Source: Rhizomys pruinosus
Taxonomy: Eukaryota > Chordata > Mammalia > Rodentia > Spalacidae
DNA length: 64,000 nucleotides
Assembly: GCA_009823505.1 (NCBI GenBank)
Contig: VZQC01013826.1
Coordinates: 76,926-140,925 of the forward strand
Direction: 5' to 3'
Of this stretch, positions 1 to 9,400 are shown in pieces (the first letter of the stretch is position 1; each line of letters begins with the position of its first letter). The notes under the pieces are model-generated. The model saw only the letters and a program-made list of their open reading frames with translations, ran no database searches and was not told the DNA's origin. The position numbers and the translations under genes are program-made.

Positions 1-210
1 CAAGTATGCATTGTCACAGCATTAGGAGGTGAGATGGGTCCCAGTCACGAGTAGAGAAACTAACTTTAGAGAGGGAGAAGGAACTCCTCTCTGGAACATG
101 AGGGAATGAGGTCTGACGTCAGGTTACCTGTGTGATGATGCTGCCTAAACCCAGATAAGCCATTCATGGAAAAATATAAATGTCAACACAACATTTAGAA
201 ATTAACAAAG
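1..210. other. Unclassified flank, no gene seen
   Basis: No recognisable repeat or exon. The only notable short signal is a perfect palindromic CRE at 114-121. Confidence 0.5.
114..121. promoter_or_regulatory. Perfect CRE palindrome (TGACGTCA)
   Basis: The 8-base sequence TGACGTCA is the full CREB/ATF consensus. Only the motif is visible; there is no accompanying promoter structure or CpG-rich context, so function is unproven. A chance match to an 8-mer is quite possible in 64 kb. Confidence 0.3.
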
Positions 211-378
211 TTTCCGGACATGGTAGTGCACGCCTTTAATCCTAGCACTTGGGAGGCAGAGGTAGGTGGATCTCTGTGAGTTCAAGGCTAGCCTGGTCTA
301 CAGAGTGAGCTCCAGGCCAGCTGGGACTAAAAAAAGGGAGACCCTGTCTCAAAAATACCAAAAAAAAAAAAAAAAAGA
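211..378 (+). mobile_element. B1 SINE, sense
   Basis: It has the typical B1 order: head with 'cacgcctttaatcctagcac', 'gggaggcagagg', 'gagttcaaggctagcctgg', 'ctacagagtgagctccagg', 'gggagaccctgtctc', then an A-rich tail of about 18 A. The non-autonomous 7SL-derived element is copied by LINE-1 machinery. A short A-run before 'gggagaccc' is a private insertion. Confidence 0.95.
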
Positions 379-454
379 AATGAACAAAGTTGTCCACATT
401 ATAGGATTTCACAGGGCTGAGTTCGCTCACAGGTACTCTCCTCTCTTCTAGATT

Positions 455-680
455 AAAAAAAATTATGTGTCTGAGTGTTTTGCCACTTTACATGTATGTA
501 AGTGTAAGTGCACCCATGTCACGGAGCACCAACGGAGCCCAGAAGAGGGCATCAGATCCCCTGGAACTAGAGTTCCCAATGGTTCTTAGCCTCTGTAGGG
601 TACTGAGAACTGAACCTGTGTCCTCTACAGGAGCAGCCAGTGCTCTTAACTGCTGAGCTATCTGTTCAGTCCCCTTTTCT
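455..680 (-). mobile_element. B2-type SINE, antisense, diverged
   Basis: Read on the minus strand it starts near 'ggggactgaacagatagctcag', has a box B-like 'ggttcagttctcag', and 'ctctggaactc', and ends in the tail at its left. Many substitutions indicate an older copy. The small frames across it are antisense SINE sequence, not genes. Confidence 0.85.
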
Positions 681-915
681 AGGTTTTGATAGATGGCTTT
701 CAGAAAACTCACCAGAAACCCATACTCCTCTCCATTGCTCTTGTTCAGACCAGCATAGAGTCCTGAACTAGAGGAATCGGAAGTATCCTGTGCATTGCAG
801 CACAGACACAGAGAGCTCCCCCCTGGCTGCTCAGACGGCATGTCCTATGCCCATGTCTGTTGGGGATGGATGACCACAGAATCTAGCCTGGGAATCATTC
901 ATGAATCTGGCACTG
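681..915. other. Unclassified unique sequence
   Basis: No repeat family, exon or RNA gene is recognisable here. Confidence 0.4.
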
Positions 916-1288
916 GGATGGTTAGCTGTATCTGTCAACCTGCCACACCCATCCCGGGAGGAGAAAGTGGTTCTCAATGAAGGAATTGTCTAGATCAGCT
1001 TGGCCTGTGGGCATATCTGTAAGGGATTGTCTAGATGGTTTATTACAGTGGGAAGACCCACCCTCAACGTGGGTGGCATTGTTTCATGGGCTGGGCCCTA
1101 GACTCTGTAAGGGTAGAGAAAGCCAGCTGAGCAGGCCAGCAAGGGAAGGTCCCCACGTTTGTTCTCTCTGTGCTCTTGATGTGGATGTGATACTTTAAGT
1201 TTCTGCCTTAACGTCCACCTAAAAATGGATGAAACCTACCACTGTAAGCCAAATAGGCCCTTTCTTTTCTATGTTGCTTTTGGTCAGG
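916..1288 (+). repeat. Rodent dispersed repeat ending near an LTR
   Basis: The text runs from 'gttagctgtatctgtcaacc' through 'gggtggcattgtttcatggg' and 'gtaagccaaatag' to 'gttgcttttggtcaggg'. The same order of words occurs at 44664-45020 and, reversed, at 40425-40845. It is a familiar rodent interspersed family whose class I cannot name with certainty. Confidence 0.6.
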
Positions 1289-1313
1289 GTCTGTGGTGGT
1301 TTGGATGAAAATT

Positions 1314-1550
1314 TGGCCTAGCGGTTAAGAGTGCCAACCACTCTTACAGAGGACCCGGGTTCGATCCCCAGCACCCACATGGCGGCCCAGAACCATCTGA
1401 AACTCCAATTCCAGGAGAACTCCAGTTCCAGGGGAATCCGAGACCCTCTTCTGACCTCCGCAGCATTGCACGACACGGGTGCACAGACTTGCATGCAGAC
1501 AGTACATTCATACACATACAGAAATAAATAAAAATTAATAAAAAAAAAAA
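1314..1550 (+). mobile_element. B2 SINE (17-bp-duplication subtype), 5' truncated
   Basis: It begins at 'ggcctagcggttaagag', so the first ~13 bases of the head are absent, and ends in an A-rich tail. The internal tandem 'actccaattccaggaga' / 'actccagttccagggga' marks the youngest-looking B2 subtype here. GAAAATT flanks it at 1307-1313 and 1551-1557 as a target-site duplication within the surrounding LTR. Confidence 0.92.
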
Positions 1551-1590
1551 GAAAATTGTCCCCCATAGGCTCAAGTACTTGGACAGTCAA

Positions 1591-1604
1591 TCAGTAGGTG
1601 GCGC
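1591..1604 (+). promoter_or_regulatory. CTCF-like motif within the MaLR LTR
   Basis: TCAGTAGGTGGCGC matches the CTCF core CCASYAGRKGGCRS at 13 of 14 positions, differing only at the first base. It lies in the LTR body just after the inserted B2. Binding cannot be judged from sequence alone. Confidence 0.45.
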
Positions 1605-1877
1605 TGTCTGGGGAGCATCAGGAAACTATTAGCAGGTGTGGCCTTGCAGGAGGAGGCACGAGGAGCATTGCCTGCTTCCAGCTTTTGCTCTCTCACTTCC
1701 TGTGCCTGCTGGAAGGTGTGCGAGCTCAGCTTCCTGCCATGCCTCACCCAGCATGATGGATTACTCTCCCTCTGGAACCATAAGCTCAGTAAACTCTCCT
1801 TCCATAGGGTTGTGTTACATGTTTTATCCCAGCAACAGAAACTAAACTAGAATAGGTATTCACTAAGAAGCATGCTT

Positions 1878-2078
1878 TTCTGAGATTCATTTTTATTTTT
1901 ATTATTGTGTGTATGCACGTGTCTCTGGGAGTGTATGCCATGTGTGTCCAGATCCCCACAGATGTCATATAAGGGTGTCAGATCCCCTGACACTGGAGTT
2001 CAGGTGGTTGTAAGCCTTCCAGTGTGGGAACGGGTCCCCTGGAAGAGCGGGAAGTGCCAACTCTCCAGCCCTAAGAAG
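1878..2078 (-). mobile_element. B2-type SINE, antisense, diverged
   Basis: On the minus strand it starts 'agggctggagagttggc' and runs to a T-rich (A-tail) end at about 1890. The 'ccagatcccc' and 'ctgacactggag' segments match the B2/B3 middle region. Old and partly deleted. Confidence 0.75.
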
Positions 2079-2404
2079 CACACATTTTGGTTAAAGGAGA
2101 TGGCACAGAAGGACAAAGATGTGGTTTGTGACTTCACATCCCTGGGTCTCGTAATGCTGCAGCCCTTGCCTCGAGTTGTTCTTCCACAACACAGGATGAT
2201 GAACTCCAAACCCAAAGAAAATAAAAGATGCCATTCTTCCTGTTCATTGCGGCCACAGCTGAGCAATAAATCCTACTAATTTCTCTCTGTAAGCAACTTC
2301 TAGAACAGCCTTGGTACATGCCGTTATGAACAGCAGCTGCTTAGGAACCAAATTGGGTCTGGATTGGTGAATTCTTCAGTTGACCCATCTATTTTTTATG
2401 TATT
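2079..2404. other. Unclassified, possibly LTR-derived
   Basis: There are polyadenylation-like words ('aaaataaaag', 'gcaataaatc') between 2218 and 2270, but I could not match the stretch to a family. Open frames across it are short and unrecognisable. Confidence 0.3.
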
Positions 2405-3935
2405 TGTTGAGAACATACTTTATTTTTTATCTCTTTATTGAATTTTTGTGCATTTCATACATCTTAATCATCATGCTTAGACCTCATCTACTCTCTGCAC
2501 CCCACAAAGCTCCCCTGCTGTATTTCATGCATATATCTTTTCTCTCATATGTCTTAAGGCCTATTGAGTCATATTCGTGTACCCAGATGTCCCTTGTGTG
2601 AATGAATCCACTGGAGCGAGTCAGCCTGGATGCCTAGCTAGCATCATTCACATAAAGAAGACCAACTCTCCCTCACCCAGCGGTGATCAGTTGCCAATAA
2701 TCTCTTGGGGCTTCTTTGCATTTCCCCAATTCTGTGCTGGGTTTTTGTCTAATTTGAGCTTGCACGGGTCTTGTTCATGCTGTGACCATTGTTTTAAGTT
2801 CATATAAGCAAGCCCAGAGGCCTAGGGAACTATGTTTCCTTGTGGTCATCTACTACCCCAGGGTCTTACTCTCTATCTGGTCCTTCTTCTCCAGTGAGCC
2901 CTGAGCCCTAAGTGGCAGATATTTAACACAGCAGTCCTACCCAGGGACACACACTCTGCAGTCTCTTACTCTCTATATTTTGGCCAGTTGTGGCTTTCTG
3001 TGTTAATCACCATCTATTGCATGAGGAAGCTTTGCTGGTGAGAGTTGAAAGATGGATTAATATCACTTCTGCCCCCTGTTGTGCTGTGTTCCCCGAGCCT
3101 TAGGTGTAGAGGTTGCAGTGTAAAAGTGTCACTTAGGGCTGGACAGACACTTATTCTCTGCGCTTGACCAGTTGTGGAACTCTGATAGTCTCTACCTGAT
3201 GCAAAAAAAAAGAAGTTTCTTTGATGAGTGGTAAGAGGTATGCATGTCTGTAAATATAAGGGTTATAGATTCAGCCTGCAATAAGAAACTGCATTTGTCA
3301 AAAAAAGAAATTACATTTGTCTAGGAATGTGACAGACAGAAGTTTTTTCTCTAGAATCTGTGAGCTCTCCATCCATGTGTATTTGGCTATGTCTACAGTA
3401 CCACACATGAGTTCCCTCCAATTGAGCAGGCTTTCAGTCCAATTAGATAGCTGTTGATTACCCCCAGAATAAAAGTGTCGATACTGCACCAGTAGAGATA
3501 GTTTGCTGCACCAGTCATGGCTGTGACTATTAGGCTTTATAGCTGGGTTGGACCACTGATTGATTTTCTCCCTTAGTAGCTTGCATAGTGTCCTCTAGAA
3601 CTATGAGAGCCAGTCTTCAGGGAGGAGGCTTCCAGGTGATTGCCAGCTCCATTGGTCCAAGTCCTGGGTCCAAAGTATGTCTTGCCTTCAGCAATAGGGT
3701 CTTATCTTCAAGTTCTGGAAGGCAATCAAGGGTTGTTGCAATAGTGTGTGTGTTATTGGGGAGTCTCTTGGAATACCCTGGCCAGCAACTCAAAGGGAGG
3801 TTTCTCTGGTCTGCACTTTGTTCTTGTTATGTAGCCTTCAGCTATACACATGCACTCGTGTTCAGATATGATTGGATTATTCCCCAATCACTGGTGGCCC
3901 TTGTGATGGGTGATAAAAGGTGTCTTACCTGAACC
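2405..3935 (-). mobile_element. Old rodent LINE-1, non-coding 3' region (Lx-like)
   Basis: Segments such as 'tctttattgaatttttgtgc', 'ccagttgtggctttctgtg', 'ttgctggtgagagttgaaag', 'cagcaatagggtcttatc' and 'ggagtctcttggaat' follow the order I know from the 3' non-coding part of old murine LINE-1 (Lx) copies, read antisense. No ORF2 sequence is attached. Strand and family are inferred from memory. A partial internal duplication is suggested by two 'ccagttgtgg' blocks near 2982 and 3168. Confidence 0.55.
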
Positions 3936-4917
3936 CTTTACAGCTCTGAGGAGGAACTTTGTTTTCTAAACTGTTATGTATGTGCCAAAACAGACTGAGA
4001 TGTCGCTGCTCAACCCTCACTGTAAGCCAGACCTTTTCTGCTTCTAACTTTTCTCTTGTCAGCACCGTCTCCCTTCTCAGAAGCCTTTGCCGCAGTGTCT
4101 CATGGTCCCCTCCTCCCTTCTAATTGCAGTCAACTTCTTCAGAAACTCTTATCCTCCCCTGATATTGTTATTGAGACGATCCCCAGTTTTGTTTGGAGAA
4201 TGAATCAAGTTTACTTGAATAGGAAATTGCTGAAAAAATAATGGAAATTGTTTGCAGAGTCCAAGTACAAATGAGGTAAAAGTTTTGGAGAAGAGCCTTC
4301 GATCCGAAAGGGCTTTTGAGTTGTTTTAACTGTCATTGGATATAGTTCTAGCAGAACTGTAAGTGGGAGTAGGCCGACAAATGGACTGATAATGATCTAA
4401 CCATTCAAGGAAGGGTTTGAAGGGGGATCAACTTTATTGTCTGGCAAAACTACAAATAAGAATGAAAATTTTGGAGGAATCAGAGTCTCAGAACACCAGG
4501 TAATGGGATCCTTGATTATAATGTTAAGATCCTGGGAGCTGATTAGACTTTTATTACTGCAGTGTTTTATATATGAAAAGCTTATATAAACAAAAGCAAA
4601 TTCAAAAAAATTAATAAAGCCTGTTGTTTTAGAGGCTTTCTCTCTCAAGTAGGTGTTTTTGTTTCTTTTCATGTGGAATGGGTCAAACTGACCTTCTCTG
4701 CAACTCTGCCCCCTTCCACGTGCCTCTTCGAGTTAGAACATGGGGAAAGTCCTGAGGTCACTGTCCACGCAGCTGGCCTGGTGGAGGAGAGTCAAGGCTT
4801 CAGGGCTTTCCGTTGTCCGTTTGGAAGCTAAATGTGTGCTTTGGTTTCCTTCAAATGATGAGAGAGGTTGTTCACATATGGTCTGGAGTCGGGCACACCA
4901 CACTATTGTTTTGTTGG
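3936..4917. other. Unclassified AT-rich sequence
   Basis: No repeat, RNA or exon is recognisable. The 4240-4680 part is AT-rich and free of SINEs. Confidence 0.4.
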
Positions 4918-5312
4918 TTTCGGGGTGTGGCTCTGTTGATTGCGTACTCCCTAGCTTGCATGAAGCCCTGGGTTCCATCCCCAGGGCCGCATAATACCAG
5001 GTGTGATAGTGCAGGCCTGCAGGCCTGCCATTTGGGAGGCAGAGGCAGGAGGAGCAGAAGGTAAAGATCATTCTGTTTGTTTGTTTGTTTGTTTGTTATT
5101 TTTGAGACAGGGTCTCCCTGTAGCTTCAGCTGTCCTAGAACTCACTCTGTAGACCAAGCTGGCCTTGAACTCACAAAGATCCACCTGCCTCTGCCTCTCA
5201 AAAGCTGGGATTAAAGATGTGCACCACTACACCTGTCTAAGATCATTCTTAACTACATAGAGAGTTCAAGACCAGCCTAGGATACATAAGACCCTGCCTA
5301 AAAAAATAAAAT
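4918..5312 (+). mobile_element. B4-type SINE (ID head plus B1-like tail), split by a B1
   Basis: The left part has an ID-like head ('gggttccatccccaggg') followed by a B1-like segment ('caggtgtgatagtgcaggc', 'gggaggcagaggcagg'). After an inserted B1, it resumes at 'aactacatagagagttcaag', 'accagcctagg' and 'agaccctgcct' with an A-rich tail. That two-part structure is characteristic of B4. Confidence 0.8.
5075..5238 (-). mobile_element. B1 SINE inserted in a B4
   Basis: The T-rich left end (TTTG repeats) is the reversed A-tail, followed by 'gagacagggtctccctgtag' and the rest of an antisense B1. The exact 11-base duplication AAGATCATTCT lies at 5064-5074 and 5239-5249, splitting the B4. Confidence 0.95.
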
Positions 5313-5315
5313 AGA

Positions 5316-5408
5316 AAGAGAGAGAAGGGAGGGAGGGAAGGAGGGAAGGAAGGAAGGAAGGGAGGAAGGAAGGAAGGGAGAAAGGGAGGAAGGAAGGGAG
5401 GGAAGGAA
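5316..5408 (+). repeat. (GGAA/GGGA)n polypurine tract
   Basis: About 90 bases of nearly pure purine built from GGAA, GGGA and GAAA steps, grown from the tail of the B4. Mirror-symmetric polypurine can form triplex DNA; that is general knowledge, not shown here. Confidence 0.95.
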
Positions 5409-5592
5409 GAGCATGGCTGTCCTTGCTGGGGACTCAGGTTCAGTTCCCAGCACCCACGTGGTGGCTGACAACAGTCGATAACTCCATTCCCAAGAGATCT
5501 AATGCCCTCTTCTGGCCTCCTTGGGCATTACTTTCACATGATCCATTTACATATATTCAGGCAAAACACATAAAATAAATCCTTAAAAAACT
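5409..5592 (+). mobile_element. B2/B3-type SINE, sense, head missing
   Basis: It starts mid-element with 'ggggactcaggttcagttcc', then 'cagcacccacgtggtggctg', 'ctcttctggcctcc', and ends 'aaaataaatccttaaaaa'. The head is missing, presumably lost at the purine tract. Confidence 0.85.
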
Positions 5593-6146
5593 GTCTAAAG
5601 TTGATGGGTTATTTGTGTATCTCATATCTTATTATTATACAGACAGTCAGAAAAACAAACAGCCCAGAAAAATGAGTGGGGGATTGTCAGAATGGTTACC
5701 TCAGGGAACAGGCCTTGCGTTCTTCCTTCCTGTTGTGATACCTTGGCATTTCTTCCCTTAATAAGTGGGGCCACGTGACAGAAGTCCTTGAGTGCCACAC
5801 CAGGAATGTTCATCATCTGGCTGTGAAGGGGCATCCAAAGCGGACATATAATGTCACTGTGCCGTGGGAGGTATTTACAAAAGATTCATTGGAGGATGTT
5901 AGAGATGAGGTGGCTGGTGATGGGTAGACAGATTAGGAAATAGTGGAGTAGATTGGGGTGGGAGAAGCAGAAAAGTGAGAAGGAGAAGAGCTAGAAGAGA
6001 TGATATGGCAGGGGCTGTCACAGTCATTGTGGATACACAGACAGCTTTGCCTCCCTGCTTCTAGAGAAGCAGCCACTGGCCTGCTTCAGACAAGGAGTCA
6101 GCACTCTGACTCTGCTTCCCTGCTGCTCAAAAGATAGCTCTTGAGG
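5593..6146. other. Unclassified unique sequence
   Basis: No repeat or exon is recognised. The 5900-6000 part is purine-rich. Confidence 0.4.
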
Positions 6147-6280
6147 GCTGGGGAGATGGCTCAGTACTGATTACAAGGACCTAAGACTGGATCCCAGCCC
6201 CACAAAGAAAGCCAGATGCGGTGCACACATCCATAAACCCAGGCCTGGGGAGGCAGCCAAGCTGGTGCATGCTCTTGTGT

Positions 6281-6347
<67 letters not shown>

Positions 6348-6480
6348 ATTGCTCTTGAGACCAAAAGATACTGTTCATTAACAGGAACCTCTGTGGGTCA
6401 CCTGCACTCAACGTGTACATCCCTACACACAGGCACACACATACACATAGCTAAACATAATAAAATAAATCTCTTTAAAA
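6147..6480 (+). mobile_element. B2/B4-like SINE carrying a microsatellite
   Basis: The head 'gggctggggagatggctcag' is followed by B4/RSINE-like text, a (TC)n(AC)n expansion, and a second SINE-like tail ending 'aaaataaatctctttaaaa'. It may be two elements joined at the microsatellite. Confidence 0.7.
6282..6347 (+). repeat. Compound (TC)n(AC)n microsatellite
   Basis: A (TC)n run reaching 6330 passes directly into an (AC)n run to 6347, inside the SINE. Confidence 0.98.
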
Positions 6481-6624
6481 TAAGTAGATGGATAAAGGCC
6501 ACTGGATTACTTTCAGGAGAGAGACTGAGCCACATGTTTATTAGAATGTACCCTTGGGACCCACATCTGTGGGGTGAGAGGACTGACCTGACCTTGACTA
6601 GGAGGAAGAGGGTGAACTGAGCTT

Positions 6625-6835
6625 CAGCTTTGTTTTTAAGTTCTTTATATATTGTGGGTATTAATTCCTTTTTAGATGAATAGCTTCAAAAATTCTCTCC
6701 CAGTCCATTGGCTTGTCCCTTCACTCTGTCATTTCCTTTTCTCTCCAGAAGCTTTTCAACATCATACTATCTCATTTGTCAAATCTTAGTGTAATTTCCT
6801 ACGTGTTTGGAGTCCTAGTCAGAAAGTGAGAACAC
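6625..6835 (-). mobile_element. LINE-1 ORF2 3' fragment, antisense
   Basis: The series 'gttctttatatattgtgggt', 'attaattcctttttagatg', 'ttctctcccagtccattgg', 'cagaagcttttcaacatc' and 'tctcatttgtcaaatc' is the reverse complement of the conserved C-terminal end of LINE-1 ORF2. The frame is broken by substitutions and indels, so it is a dead fragment. Confidence 0.8.
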
Positions 6836-7388
6836 AACCTTCTTGAAGGACTTTCAGATTTTGGTGGAGAAAGAAGGGTAATGGGGGGAAAGCTGATAAA
6901 ACAGTTGAGCCTGTGGAAGAGTCAATGGTGGAATTCGGCTCCAGAAAGCAGAGCAGGGCAGGATGTCAGGGAGGTGAGGTGAGCAGGGATAAGCAGGGAG
7001 GCAGAGATTAACCCATGAGGAGGCAGTTGCCCAGAGGGGCGTGGGTTGCATTCTGTGGGTAGCCGAAGATAACAGGCTTAAAAGCCATGGTTTTTATTAT
7101 TGATATTTATTTTATTGATTATCCTTGAGGTTACAGGTTTGGAAAGGGGAGTGGATTCTGTCTCTTATTGGTTTTGTTCAGTGATATGCTTCTGAGAATT
7201 CCCTTTGAAATGAATTCTTCTTGGACGAGTGTCACACCAACTCCGGAGTCGTCTGTGTGAACATAATAAACGGACGTAGGAGATAAGAACCTTGCGAGGT
7301 TAAGCTCCCTGGTGGTCAGTGACAGAGTACCCGGTCTCAGCTTCTAAGATCACGATGCATTACAAAGATGTTATGCTTCATGAGTGTT
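6836..7388. other. Unclassified unique sequence
   Basis: No repeat, exon or RNA is recognised before the LTR target duplication at 7389. Confidence 0.4.
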
Positions 7389-7394
7389 GGACTT

Positions 7395-8207
7395 TGTACA
7401 TTGTCTTTTGACTCTATTCCTGAGCTCAGCACAACCTCAGTCCCAGACAAGGGACAGTTAAACATGCTTAAAAACAATTCAGGCAAACAGAAGCCTCATG
7501 AACCTAAGTAAAATCATACAGAGATACAACATCTAAAAGCTCCTTTGTCCTAAAAGTCCCCACAAAGATATTGTAGGCATTACACTGAGTGAGATCATAG
7601 GTTAGTTAATAATAACAAAAGTGTCCTTCCAAACTTAATAAAAATAAGACTTAGTCCTTTAAGCAGAAAGCTACATCTAATAAAGTTAGAGTTTAACTAC
7701 AGTTATACATGTTAAAGTGTAACACTTAGTCAAAGGCACATGGCGGAGATTTCTCCTTTAAGAGAAACACTGTGTAATTTCTAAAGAGCTGAAAAGCCCC
7801 TCTTCTCCAGGCTTGTGGTTAAAACACAACCTGGAGATAGCAAACAACCCCAGGAAGGATGAAAAACATCAAATTGAAACTTCAAAAGAGACAAAGACTT
7901 TTTATGGTTTGTGAGTTTAAGACTGCTGTTTTATTGAGACAGTGTAAGCTAAAAGCTTACTTTGGTTCATCTTGTTAGCCTTGTAAATCCAGCTGTAAAA
8001 AGCCCTTTGTTCCCGAGGAATGCAAATCTCCTGCCTGCATTACCTGCCTGTCAGCTCAACCCTTCCCCCTCTCCTACCTGTGTTCCCTGTGTTACCTGCC
8101 TGATATAAAAACTTTACTTGATTTCAGTAAAGACACACTAGATCCAAAACTCTCTCTGGTGTCAAGTCCAGTTATTTTTCTCACCTGAATCTGTGCCCTC
8201 CTGTACA
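7395..8207 (+). mobile_element. Solo LTR, class II-type endogenous retrovirus
   Basis: The 813-base element begins TGTACATTG and ends CCTGTACA, so both ends read TGTACA. It is flanked by GGACTT (7389-7394) and GAACTT (8208-8213), a 6-base target duplication with one mismatch, as is usual for class II (ERVK/IAP-like) elements. A TATA box lies at 8104-8110 and an AGTAAA poly(A) signal at 8126-8131. No internal region, primer-binding site or coding sequence is present. Family unnamed. Confidence 0.7.
8104..8131 (+). promoter_or_regulatory. LTR core: TATA box and AGTAAA signal
   Basis: TATAAAA at 8104-8110 and AGTAAA at 8126-8131 sit 20 bases apart near the LTR 3' end, the expected order of core promoter and poly(A) signal. 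Whether it still drives transcription is unknown. Confidence 0.6.
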
Positions 8208-8213
8208 GAACTT

Positions 8214-8525
8214 GATTCCCTGCAGGTTAAAGAAATCCCGACTGGGTGGCTTGCAGCAGATGAGGTGCTGGATAGGTGTGGAAGACAAGGTTGACGGGCC
8301 TCTATAATGTTCCATTCCTGGTGAAATCACAGGATTCTATGGAAGTCATGACCCAGGCACCACACACACAGCTTAGGAAGGCACTAGGAATTCTCTCTCA
8401 GGAAGCCTTTTCCTCAGCTTGTTGGGGAGGCTGTTCCTATGACCCCCTGTTGTGTAACACTGGGGAAACATGAACAAACATCTACTCACCCCAGACAGAG
8501 AGCAGACATACCAAAGTAAGGAGAC
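8214..8525. other. Unclassified unique sequence
   Basis: Nothing recognised between the LTR and the dispersed repeat starting near 8526. Confidence 0.4.
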
Positions 8526-8935
8526 CACACAGGTCCAACTTGGTGAGCCAATAGTTTATTGGGGGTCACTTACAGGATTATGGGTGAAGGGTTACTTATA
8601 GGAACAGAAATGACTGGAAGAAGTTGCATCACCAAAGCCCACTCCAGAACAGGTAGCAACTCACGAAAGCTAGAAACCTGGAGACCACTTGCAAACGGCA
8701 GCAGCTTGTCAGGTCAGAGAGTGGCCTTTGCAGGCCACTCTGCTGTCTGAGCCTCCTCCAGGCAGCTCAGCTGGCCGGGGTCTCTCAGCAATCCATGCCA
8801 ATCATAGGAGGGAGCAGCCTGGCGAGTTTGGTCAGTTTCAGGGACTTCCTGAGGCCTTTCAGTTGTTGACTTTCTGAGTTAATGTGGTTCCCTGCAAAGG
8901 GCAGAATGTTTCATCTCCTTTTAGAACATCCTCTG
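8526..8935 (+). repeat. Rodent dispersed repeat, family X copy 1
   Basis: Shares the ordered words 'agccaatagtttattgggg', 'ttacttataggaacag' and 'ccaaagcccactcc' with 36500-36830 and 56275-56595. This copy extends furthest, through 'gtttggtcagtttcagggac' and 'ttcctgaggcctttcagttg'. The sequence is familiar from rodents and may belong to an old LINE-1 or LTR family; I cannot name it. Confidence 0.6.
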
Positions 8936-9212
8936 TCTTAATCTTCCTCCAAGATGGAAAGTTTTATCCTGGAGAAAATTAGTAAAGAACACCCCCACTC
9001 GCTGTTTCTTGACAGAATGACTTCAGTTGGCACCAGCGGCCCCCTTGGGGCCCAGGCGCTGGCTTCAGGGCCATCTCTGCATAAAGAGTAGTAGTTCTGA
9101 GAAGTTAGAAAACCGGTAGCGTTTCTACCAAATTGTTGGTTTCTGAAGTGTGCCTTCTCTTGCCGAGAAGCCTCCAGGCGGGAGGGGGGGTGTAACATTC
9201 ATACACAAAAGG
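8936..9212. other. Unclassified unique sequence
   Basis: No feature recognised; includes a short poly-G run at 9183-9190. Confidence 0.4.
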
Positions 9213-9400
9213 AATCAAGAAGTGCTCCCAAAGGAACAGAATCAAGAATCAGGAAGTGCTCGCAAAGGAACAGAATGAAGAATCAGGAAGTGCTCCCAAA
9301 GGAACAGAATGAAGAATCAGGAAGTGCTCCCAAAGGAACAGAATGAAGAATCAGGAAGTGCTCCCAAAGGAACAGAACCAAGAATCAGGAAGTGCTCCCA
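9213..9400 (+). repeat. 34-bp minisatellite, about 5.5 units
   Basis: The unit starts 'aatcaggaagtgctcccaaa' and continues 'ggaacagaatgaag'. Copies differ by single bases only (for example 'gctcgc' in unit 2, 'aaccaag' in unit 5), and the last is cut at 'gctcccact'. A 34-bp period breaks the reading frame, so it is not a coding repeat. Confidence 0.95.

Larger units (their letters stand above)
1292..1850 (+). mobile_element. MaLR-type (MT/ORR1-like) LTR, split by a B2
   Basis: It opens with TGTGGTGGTTTGGATGAAAA, resumes after a B2 with 'cccccataggctcaagtact', 'gcaggtgtggccttg' and 'gcatgatgga', and ends near 'aacagaaactaaact'. This is the word order of rodent ERVL-MaLR LTRs. No internal region follows, so it is a solo LTR, diverged and with a worn 3' end. 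Confidence 0.75.

Noticed and set aside
266..451. Recurring 'DLCEFKASLVYRVSSRPAGT' type peptides at many sites
   Set aside because: These are translations of sense B1 SINEs; the antisense frames give the recurring 'RQGLPFFSPSWPG' type peptides.
6625..6835. Functional LINE-1 ORF2 here or at 55735-56172
   Set aside because: Both are short fragments with frame-breaking changes and no neighbouring ORF1, endonuclease or reverse transcriptase core.
9213..9400. CRISPR-like array (regular repeats)
   Set aside because: Units are contiguous with no spacers, the host is a mammal, and there are no cas genes. It is a minisatellite; the same applies to the 45-, 36- and 30-bp arrays.
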